From NCBI GenBank assembly GCA_900770535.1, contig CAAHDV010000210.1, forward strand, positions 1 through 6,585: a stretch of DNA of 6,585 nt, given 5' to 3'. Origin of the DNA: Lachnospiraceae bacterium. Lineage in GTDB: Bacteria > Bacillota > Clostridia > Lachnospirales > Lachnospiraceae. The translations under genes and the position numbers were made by a program. Positions 1 to 5,675 of this stretch are shown one piece after another. The notes beneath the pieces are model-generated. The model ran no database searches and was not told where the DNA came from. It saw only the letters and a list, made by a program, of their open reading frames with translations. The first letter of the stretch is position 1. Each line of letters starts with the position of its first letter.

Positions 1-2
1 AC

Positions 3-56
3 CGGGTGCTGATCCATACACTGGAGCAGATCCTGGCAGAGACAAGAAAAAGGTAA
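3..56 (+). CDS. C-terminal end of an upstream gene (partial, unidentified)
   Basis: An open frame enters from the left edge and ends at TAA 54-56. It gives RVLIHTLEQILAETRKR, an amphipathic, charged helix-like tail typical of the end of a soluble protein. The stop lies 21 nt before the next start codon and in the same frame, so this gene would be the previous member of the same + strand operon. Only 17 residues are visible and the family cannot be named. The other forward frames are less attractive: one is closed by an early TGA at 10-12, and the other runs on into the next gene out of frame. It could still be a chance open stretch. Confidence 0.45.
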   Translation, partial: RVLIHTLEQILAETRKR

Positions 57-77
57 AGACAAAGGAGAAGGCAGACC

Positions 78-1688
78 ATGAGTTTATATCGGATTATCCT
101 CGTAGATGATGAGGAAGAGGTACGCAAGGGCATCATCCGAAAAATCGACTGGAGCCATCTGGGATTTGAAGTAGTCGGTGATGCGGAAAATGGGGCAGAG
201 GCTCTGGAGAAGATTGAACAGCTGGAGCCGGAAGTGGTTATGACAGACATCCGCATGCCTTTCATGGACGGACTGACTCTGACAGAACGGATCCGGCAGA
301 AATATCCGTCCATGAAGGTACTGATCTTTTCCGGCTTTGATGATTTTGAGTATGCCCAGCAGGCCATCAAGCTGAATGTGACGGAGTATATTCTGAAACC
401 GGTAAATGTAGAAGAACTTTCCGAGATCCTGACCCGGGTAAAAAAGAACTTGGACGAGGAAATCCGCCAGCGGCGAGACGCGGCCCTTCTGAGAGAAAGC
501 TATCAGAAAAGCCTTCCGATCCTGAGAGAGGTATTCTTAAACGACCTGGTGAGAGGAACCTCCGATGCAGGCCAGATTGAAGAAAAACTGAAAGAATACA
601 GCGTAGACATCCTGCATGCGAAAAAATGGCTGACGGCGCTGGTACATATCGAGGCAGAAAGCAGTGAACGGCCGGACGCGCTTCAGAAAGAGCTGGTACC
701 CATTTCCGTGCGCCAGATTACGGAGGACCATTTAAGGGACTACTGCCGTTTTACCATCTTTAACTCATCAGCGGGAATCACGCTGATTGCGGCCATTGAC
801 GAGGATAATTCCCAGACCGGACTTCTGGATCATCTTGGAGATATCTGCAAGGAGTGCCGGAGAGTCCTGGATGTTACGGTAACCATTGCGCTGGGACACA
901 GCTGCCAGGAGCTTTCGGAAATCAGTCTGGCTTATCAGTCGGCCGTGGACGCGCTGGGCTATAAAACCATTGTCGGGACTGGACAGACAATCTACATCAA
1001 TGATGTGGAGCCGGTGGGACGCGGCAAGCTAAAGTTTGACAACAGCGATGAAAATGATTTCATCACGGCCGTGAAATTCGGTCCCGAAGAAAAAATCCGT
1101 GAAACAGTGCGGAAACTGACCGGCCGCATGGGGGATGCCAAGGTACACGCGCGGCAGCAGCAGCTGTATATGCTGTCCCTGTTTAACTGCGTCACCAGGC
1201 TTATGCAGCAGTACGATCTGACCACAAGGGAAATCTTTGATACGGACAAACAGTATCTGGATATTCCGGCGGCCATCGGAAAACCGGAGGAATTTGAGGC
1301 ATGGATTCTGGAGGTTTCGCTGCGGATCCATGAGAGCCTGAACCGGGAACGAGATAATACCACAAAGAAAGTGATCCTGGAGGCGAGACGCTATATCGAG
1401 AATCATTATCAGGATCCGTCTCTTTCCGTGGAGATGATCTGCCGGGAACTCCACATGAGCCCTGCTTATTTTTCCACCATGTTCCGGAAAGTGACTGGGC
1501 AGACCTATATCGCCTATCTGACGGAAGTGCGACTTCAGAAAGCGGTGGAGCTTTTAAATGAAACCGATGATAAGACTTACGTGATTGCCCAGAAGGTCGG
1601 GTATCAGGAGCAGAATTATTTCAGCTATGTATTTAAAAAACGGTTTGGCATTTCTCCAACGAAATACCGGGGAGCGCAAAGCAGCTAA
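78..1688 (+). CDS. YesN-type response regulator: receiver domain plus AraC-type HTH domain
   Basis: This 536-aa cytoplasmic transcription factor should be phosphorylated by the kinase encoded next door. Residues about 4-120 form a CheY-like receiver domain: acidic pair Asp10/Asp11, phospho-acceptor Asp57 in the context MTDIRMPFMDG, Ser85, and Lys107 followed by Pro108. Residues about 434-536 form an AraC/XylS DNA-binding domain with two helix-turn-helix units, near 450-474 and 499-524, ending in the family signature FKKRFGISPTKYR. The roughly 300-residue middle is usual for long YesN regulators. Its part around 266-310 (IALGHSCQELSEISLAYQSA) looks like the degenerate GGDEF-like segment common there, with no GGDEF catalytic motif. 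The start is supported by AAAGGAG at 61-67, 10 nt upstream, and by an in-frame stop at 54-56. The stop is 9 nt before the kinase gene. By family and context the likely target is a sugar-uptake promoter, with mglB at 5676 the nearest candidate. Confidence 0.93.
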   Translation: MSLYRIILVDDEEEVRKGIIRKIDWSHLGFEVVGDAENGAEALEKIEQLEPEVVMTDIRMPFMDGLTLTERIRQKYPSMKVLIFSGFDDFEYAQQAIKLNVTEYILKPVNVEELSEILTRVKKNLDEEIRQRRDAALLRESYQKSLPILREVFLNDLVRGTSDAGQIEEKLKEYSVDILHAKKWLTALVHIEAESSERPDALQKELVPISVRQITEDHLRDYCRFTIFNSSAGITLIAAIDEDNSQTGLLDHLGDICKECRRVLDVTVTIALGHSCQELSEISLAYQSAVDALGYKTIVGTGQTIYINDVEPVGRGKLKFDNSDENDFITAVKFGPEEKIRETVRKLTGRMGDAKVHARQQQLYMLSLFNCVTRLMQQYDLTTREIFDTDKQYLDIPAAIGKPEEFEAWILEVSLRIHESLNRERDNTTKKVILEARRYIENHYQDPSLSVEMICRELHMSPAYFSTMFRKVTGQTYIAYLTEVRLQKAVELLNETDDKTYVIAQKVGYQEQNYFSYVFKKRFGISPTKYRGAQSS

Positions 1689-1693
1689 GGGGG
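1687..1693 (+). promoter_or_regulatory. Closely spaced ribosome binding site of the kinase gene
   Basis: AAGGGGG begins inside the TAA stop of the regulator gene and ends only 4 nt before the ATG at 1698. This is shorter than the usual 5-9 nt. No better in-frame Met lies nearby: the next is residue 34, inside the first membrane segment, so 1698 is the only sensible start. Close overlap with the upstream stop suggests that the kinase is translated partly by ribosomes finishing the regulator, which would keep the two in proportion. Confidence 0.55.
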
Positions 1694-1697
1694 CGCT

Positions 1698-3491
1698 ATG
1701 GGAAAGAAAAAGATTACAGAGCTTTTGGGCCGGGCCAGCATCCGTTCCACCATTTATCTGTATTTTACGATCAGTGCCCTCACGGCGCTGGTGTTCATGG
1801 GAATTTCGTTTTACGGCCGTCTGGTCGGGCAGATGACAGCGGCGATCCAGGAAGAAAACCAGACCATGCTGACACAGGTGAACCATTCTGTGGACTCCTA
1901 CCTGCGCACGATCATGAAGCTGTCGGATTCCCTGTATTATGACGTAATCAAAAACGCGGATCTGTCAAAGGGAAGCATTCACAATGAAATGAACCTGCTG
2001 TACGACAACAACCGGGACTGCGTATCCAACATTGCCCTGTTTTCCAAAGACGGGGAACTGATAGATACGGTTCCGGCCGCACGGATCAAAACCAGTCTGG
2101 ATGTCACGGCGGAGGACTGGTTCACGGCTACACTGGAGCGGACCGAGAACCTGCACTTTACCACGCCGCATGTGCAGTATATTTTTGATAACGATGAAAA
2201 CCAGTACACCTGGGTCATTACCCTGACCCGCGCGGTGGAGATTACAAAAGGCGTATCCACTGAGCAGGGAATTTTGCTGATTGATATTACTTATGGAAGC
2301 TTAAAGCAGCTTTTGGACAGCATCGTGATGGGAAATCACGGCTATCTTTATATGGTCAGTTCCGGAGGACAGCTGATTTACCATCCACAGATGCAGTTGA
2401 TCGATGCCGGACAGAGAGAAGAAAATTTCCAGATGGCGGCAGGCTACCGGGATGGAAATTACCGGGAATCCTACCAGGGGAAGATCCGTGACGTGACGGT
2501 AAAATCCGTGGGCTATACGGGCTGGAAACTGGTGGGGGTGACTCCGGAAAGGGACAGCTATTTAAATACCCTGAAAACCAAATTGTTTATGGTGTTTCTG
2601 TTTGCGCTGTTTCTGTTTATGCTTCTCATTGCGAATGCGGCAATTTCTTCCCGCATTACCGTGCCGATCCGGGAACTGGAAAAATCAGTCAATGCGCTGG
2701 AATCCGGGAATCTGGATGTTGAGGTTTACCAGGGCGGTTCCTACGAGATCCGGCATCTGGGCCGTTCCATCGGGGAAATGGCACGCCAGATCAAGGTTCT
2801 GATGCAGGATATCGTGGCGGAACATGAGTCCAAACGTAAAAGTGAGTTTGATACCCTGCAGTCCCAGATCAACCCGCATTTCCTGTATAATACGCTGGAT
2901 ATCATTGTGTGGATGATTGAAAATGAGCAGAAGTCTGAGGCGGTTAAGGTTGTGACGGCACTGGCCCGTTTTTTCCGCATCAGCCTGAGTAAGGGAAAGA
3001 GCATCATTCCGGTGCGGGATGAACTGGAGCATGTGCGCAATTACCTGATGATCCAGCAGATGCGTTTTAAGAATAAGTTCACCTACACCATTGACGCAGC
3101 GCCCGAGGTGCTTGGATCTGCCAGCCTGAAGCTGATGCTGCAGCCTTTGGTGGAAAACGCCATCTATCACGGAATGGAATTTAAGGACGGCGACGGAATC
3201 ATTGCCATCACCGCGGAAGAAAAAGAAGATGGACTGTGGTTTACGGTCATGGATAATGGTCTTGGTATGCCACAGGAGCAGGTGGACAGCCTTTTGACGG
3301 AGCATGCCCATGTTTCCTCGAAACGGGGATCCGGCATTGGCGTGAAAAATGTAAATGAGCGGATCCGCCTGTATTTCGGAAATGAATACGGACTTTTTAT
3401 TGAGTCAGAGCCGGATGAAGGCACAACCATCCGCATCCATCTTCCGGCAGTGGATTACCGGGAAATTCTGGAAAAGGAGAAAGCGCAATGA
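1698..3491 (+). CDS. YesM-type sensor histidine kinase with large extracellular sensing domain
   Basis: This 597-aa membrane kinase is the partner of the adjacent YesN-type regulator. After a short positively charged N-terminus, transmembrane segment 1 spans about residues 18-38. A roughly 255-residue extracellular region follows; its pattern (IALFSKDGELI, then GYLYMVSSGGQLIYHP) fits a double-Cache (dCache) fold. Transmembrane segment 2 is about 296-316 and a HAMP linker about 316-370. The His_kinase (PF06580-type) box INPHFLYNTLD carries the probable phospho-acceptor His394. The GHKL ATPase domain has an N box with Asn487 in PLVENAIYHG, a G1 box DNGLGM starting at Asp519, and a G2 box GSGIGVKNVNERI from Gly544. 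All catalytic motifs are intact and the length is normal for the family. The 3' end overlaps the next gene by 4 nt (ATGA), which ties its production to that of the anchored binding protein. The ligand cannot be read from sequence; a sugar is inferred from the neighbours. Confidence 0.93.
   Translation: MGKKKITELLGRASIRSTIYLYFTISALTALVFMGISFYGRLVGQMTAAIQEENQTMLTQVNHSVDSYLRTIMKLSDSLYYDVIKNADLSKGSIHNEMNLLYDNNRDCVSNIALFSKDGELIDTVPAARIKTSLDVTAEDWFTATLERTENLHFTTPHVQYIFDNDENQYTWVITLTRAVEITKGVSTEQGILLIDITYGSLKQLLDSIVMGNHGYLYMVSSGGQLIYHPQMQLIDAGQREENFQMAAGYRDGNYRESYQGKIRDVTVKSVGYTGWKLVGVTPERDSYLNTLKTKLFMVFLFALFLFMLLIANAAISSRITVPIRELEKSVNALESGNLDVEVYQGGSYEIRHLGRSIGEMARQIKVLMQDIVAEHESKRKSEFDTLQSQINPHFLYNTLDIIVWMIENEQKSEAVKVVTALARFFRISLSKGKSIIPVRDELEHVRNYLMIQQMRFKNKFTYTIDAAPEVLGSASLKLMLQPLVENAIYHGMEFKDGDGIIAITAEEKEDGLWFTVMDNGLGMPQEQVDSLLTEHAHVSSKRGSGIGVKNVNERIRLYFGNEYGLFIESEPDEGTTIRIHLPAVDYREILEKEKAQ
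3474..3480 (+). promoter_or_regulatory. Ribosome binding site inside the kinase gene, for the anchored binding protein
   Basis: AAGGAGA lies in the last codons of the kinase gene, 7 nt before the ATG at 3488. With the ATGA overlap of start and stop, this supports both the chosen start and coupled translation of kinase and binding protein. Confidence 0.7.
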
Positions 3492-4459
3492 AACGACAGG
3501 AAGCATGGCTGATGGCCGGTTTTGGAGTAATTCTGATCCTTTTGTATCTGCTTTCCTCTACAAACCTGATCATCAAAGAACGGAAAACGGAAATTTATCC
3601 GGTTTCCGTGATCCTGGATGACACCACGGATGAGTCATACCAGAATTTCAAGAAGGGCGTGGACCGGGCGGCCATTGAGCTGAACGCGGATGTCAGCCTT
3701 ATTACGCTGTATGAGGGCGGAGACGCGAGGCAGCAGATTGAACGGATGGCAAGAGAGCAGCAGGACGGGGTAAAAGCACTGATCGTTATGCCGGTGGCGG
3801 AAAATGAACTGGAGGAAGCGCTGGCAGAAAAACGGATTCAGATTCCGCTGGTGCTGGTCAATTCCGAACTGCCAAGAGACAAGGTCTCTTCCGTGGTTAC
3901 TGCCGATTTCGATGCCATGGGAAGAAATCTTGCAAAACAGGTATTGGAAGAACATGGAAACAGCATTCCGGTCTATCTGTTTTATTCCCACAGAGAATCT
4001 GCTGCCAGACAGCATTTTCAGGACGGCGTGGAGACGGTTCTCCAGAGCGGGAAATGCGAAATAAAAAAGTTTGAACGCCATGGAGATGGAACATTCCGCA
4101 AGGCAATCGAAGAACTGGTTTATCCGGAGCCAGCCAGGGCCGTCATCATTGCCCTGGATCCGGAGAGCCTTCTGGAGACTGCGGCAATCCTGGCAGACAG
4201 CAGCGTATATCCGGAACATGTGGACGGTCTTTATGGCCGGGGAACGACAACGCCGGTACTCAATTACCTGGACCGGGGCGTGATAAATGGCCTGTGTGTG
4301 ACAGATGATTTCAGCACCGGGTATTTGAGCGTAAAGCGGGCCGTGGAAATTCTGGCAAACCAGAAACTGGAGGAAGAGACCGTTCTGGACAGCTATTATA
4401 TCCAAAAGGACGATTTGAGAAAGCCGGAATTTGAAAAGATGCTTTACCCCATTGAATAA
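3488..4459 (+). CDS. Membrane-anchored periplasmic-binding-protein-like sensor protein
   Basis: This 323-aa protein has one N-terminal hydrophobic helix (about residues 8-29, AGFGVILILLYLLSS), with no lipobox Cys and no clear cleavage site. It is therefore probably held in the membrane with the rest outside the cell. Residues from about 38 to the end match the two-lobed type I periplasmic sugar-binding fold (Peripla_BP_4-like): VSVILDDTTDESYQNFKKGV at the start of lobe 1, a PLVLVNSELP strand leading to the hinge, VTADFDAMGRNLAKQVLEEHG, and a late LYGRGTTTPVLNYLDRGVING followed by FSTGYLSVKRAVEIL. It is more distant from MglB than the next two proteins are: the DDxF, N-K/R and calcium-loop motifs of MglB are absent. 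Four-nt overlap with the kinase argues for a sensory rather than transport role, as with XylFII, the anchored xylose-binding partner of LytS in clostridia. Ligand unknown. Family call is firm; the sensory role is inferred. Confidence 0.85.
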   Translation: MKRQEAWLMAGFGVILILLYLLSSTNLIIKERKTEIYPVSVILDDTTDESYQNFKKGVDRAAIELNADVSLITLYEGGDARQQIERMAREQQDGVKALIVMPVAENELEEALAEKRIQIPLVLVNSELPRDKVSSVVTADFDAMGRNLAKQVLEEHGNSIPVYLFYSHRESAARQHFQDGVETVLQSGKCEIKKFERHGDGTFRKAIEELVYPEPARAVIIALDPESLLETAAILADSSVYPEHVDGLYGRGTTTPVLNYLDRGVINGLCVTDDFSTGYLSVKRAVEILANQKLEEETVLDSYYIQKDDLRKPEFEKMLYPIE

Positions 4460-4465
4460 AGGAGG
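4458..4465 (+). promoter_or_regulatory. Consensus ribosome binding site of the MglB paralogue
   Basis: AAAGGAGG matches the anti-Shine-Dalgarno core fully. It starts in the TAA stop of the preceding gene and ends 6 nt before the ATG at 4472, fixing that start. Confidence 0.8.
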
Positions 4466-4471
4466 TTCACC

Positions 4472-5524
4472 ATGAGAAAAAATGGATTCCATGTCGGAAA
4501 AAATACGGTCAGGCGGGCGGCTTTCGCAATGGGGATGCTTCTTGCCTGCACCCAGCTTGGGGGCTGTCAGGGGAAAACACTTCCGGAGAAGAAAAACGCG
4601 ATCCGCATCGGCGTGAGCCTGTACCGGGCCGATGATACCTTTATCGGAAATATCCGGTCCGAGATGGAAAAAAGGGCCAAAGCCTATGAGCAGGAGACCG
4701 GGATCAGGGTGACTCTGGATATTCAGGATGCCAAAGGCAACCAGTATACCCAGAACAAGCAGGTGGAGCGCTTTATTTCACTGGGCTGCGACGCCCTCTG
4801 CGTCAATCCGGTGGACCGCACGACCTCCTCCGGCATCATTGATCCGGCCATGGCGGCAGATATTCCGGTGGTTTTCTTTAACCGTCAGCCGGTAGAGGAG
4901 GACCTGGATCGCTGGGACAAGCTCTATTACGTAGGAGCGGATGCCAAGGAGTCTGCGGTGCTGGAGGCGGAAATCGTAGCGGATCAGTACGAAAAGGATC
5001 CGGTCTCCCTGGACAAAAACGGGGATGGCGTTATCAGCTATGTACTCCTGGAGGGAGAAAACAATCATCAGGATTCCCTGATCCGCACGGAGTGGTCTGT
5101 GCAGACCTTAAAGGACCGGGGCGTTCCCATTGAGAAGATTACCGGAGGCATTGCCAACTGGGAGCGGTCCCAGGCCTCTGCCCTGATGGAGCAGTGGCTC
5201 TCGGCGTATCCGGATACGATTGAGCTGGTCATCAGCAACAACGACGATATGGCACTGGGGGCCATCGACGCGCTGGAGCGCGCCGGCGGCAGGAAGATCA
5301 GTGTTGTGGGAATTGACGGAACCACGCAGGGGCAGGATGCCGTGCGAAACGGAAAGATGCTGGGCACCGTATCATCGGATAAAACCGGCTATGCCAACGC
5401 CATTTTTACGATCGCAGCAGCCGCCGGATTGGGTGAACCAATTTCACCGGAAATTGACCTGGAGGACGGAAAATATTACTGGACCCGGCAGAATAATGTC
5501 GTAAAAGAGAAAATAAATCCATGA
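4472..5524 (+). CDS. MglB-like galactose/glucose-binding lipoprotein (paralogue within the sensor operon)
   Basis: This 350-aa extracellular lipoprotein has a charged N-terminus, a hydrophobic stretch and lipobox LGGC with Cys32 as the lipid-modified residue. The mature part aligns by eye along its whole length with E. coli MglB. Sugar-site counterparts retained are Asp55 (E. coli Asp14), Phe57 (Phe16), Asn137 (Asn91), His199 (His152), Asp201 (Asp154), Arg205 (Arg158), Trp230 (Trp183), Asn257 (Asn211) and Asp282 (Asp236). Arg138 replaces Lys92 and Ser302 replaces Asn256. The calcium loop is present as Asp181-Asn183-Asp185, with Glu251 matching Glu205. Binding of galactose, glucose or a close relative is likely. 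The gene sits 12 nt after the anchored binding protein, with no ABC permease or ATPase beside it, and its Arg codons (mostly CGG, CGC, AGG) resemble those of the sensor genes rather than of the following mglB. It may serve as ligand receptor for the kinase, or share the transporter expected downstream. Confidence 0.9.
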   Translation: MRKNGFHVGKNTVRRAAFAMGMLLACTQLGGCQGKTLPEKKNAIRIGVSLYRADDTFIGNIRSEMEKRAKAYEQETGIRVTLDIQDAKGNQYTQNKQVERFISLGCDALCVNPVDRTTSSGIIDPAMAADIPVVFFNRQPVEEDLDRWDKLYYVGADAKESAVLEAEIVADQYEKDPVSLDKNGDGVISYVLLEGENNHQDSLIRTEWSVQTLKDRGVPIEKITGGIANWERSQASALMEQWLSAYPDTIELVISNNDDMALGAIDALERAGGRKISVVGIDGTTQGQDAVRNGKMLGTVSSDKTGYANAIFTIAAAAGLGEPISPEIDLEDGKYYWTRQNNVVKEKINP

Positions 5525-5591
5525 AAAATTGTACAATCGAAAAAAATCAATAATCCAGGAAAGAAAATCCTATGGAAAAATGCACAATCCG
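5523..5591 (+). repeat. Pair of direct motif copies 52 bp apart upstream of mglB (candidate operator)
   Basis: GAAAAATTGTACAATCG (5523-5539) and GAAAAATGCACAATCCG (5575-5591) share GAAAAAT, then G(T/C)ACAATC, differing by one T insertion, one base change and one added C. Their starts are 52 bp apart, close to five helical turns, so both would face the same side of DNA. The first copy contains the 10-bp perfect palindrome ATTGTACAAT (5528-5537). The second overlaps the proposed -35 box. No other copy was noticed in the window's intergenic DNA. A binding site for the YesN-type regulator is the natural guess; AraC-type proteins often bind paired direct sites next to -35. The A-rich composition makes a chance match possible. 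Confidence 0.45.
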
Positions 5592-5601
5592 CCCTTATAA
5601 T
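5573..5601 (+). promoter_or_regulatory. mglB: Sigma-A-type promoter of mglB
   Basis: A perfect -10 box TATAAT (5596-5601) lies 17 bp downstream of a -35 box TGGAAA (5573-5578; four of six consensus positions). Transcription would start near 5608, giving a leader of about 68 nt that is A-rich and shows no strong hairpin. The weak -35 combined with a perfect -10 and optimal spacing is what one expects of an activator-dependent promoter. Confidence 0.7.
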
Positions 5602-5657
5602 GAACATGTCAGATGGAGAAAGTAAACAAAAACTTACAAACTATGACAATTTTAATT

Positions 5658-5666
5658 AAAGGGAGG
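5658..5666 (+). promoter_or_regulatory. mglB: Ribosome binding site that decides the mglB start
   Basis: AAAGGGAGG ends 9 nt before ATG 5676. It favours this start over an in-frame ATG at 5613, which has no ribosome binding site, lies about 5 nt from the predicted transcript end, and would put 21 polar or mixed residues before the signal peptide. Confidence 0.8.
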
Positions 5667-5675
5667 ATTTACATC

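Noticed and set aside
1..77. Promoter for the regulator gene
   Set aside because: No -35/-10 pair with acceptable spacing was seen; the operon promoter probably lies upstream of the window.
2685..3311. Long open frame on the - strand (208 codons) within the kinase gene
   Set aside because: It is antisense to the conserved HAMP, His-box and ATPase region and its product shows no recognisable domain; a shadow of the kinase gene.
3635..4492. 285-codon open frame on the - strand across the anchored binding protein gene
   Set aside because: It is antisense to a well-supported gene, with His/Phe/Arg-rich composition and no recognisable motif; a shadow frame.
5432..5448. Perfect 6-bp inverted repeat GGTGAA / TTCACC with a 5-nt loop
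   Set aside because: It lies inside the coding region of the MglB paralogue, has no following T run, and involves conserved coding sequence; not a terminator.
5557..5571. AGGA ... TCCT inverted match between the two motif copies
   Set aside because: Only four paired bases with a 7-nt gap and mismatched neighbours; expected by chance in this A-rich DNA.
5651..5660. Palindrome TTTAATTAAA just before the mglB ribosome binding site
   Set aside because: A simple AT-rich palindrome with no partner copy; no support for an operator.
5525..5675. Catabolite-repression (cre) site or riboswitch in the mglB leader
   Set aside because: No match to the cre consensus was found by eye, and the leader is short, A-rich and lacks stable stems.
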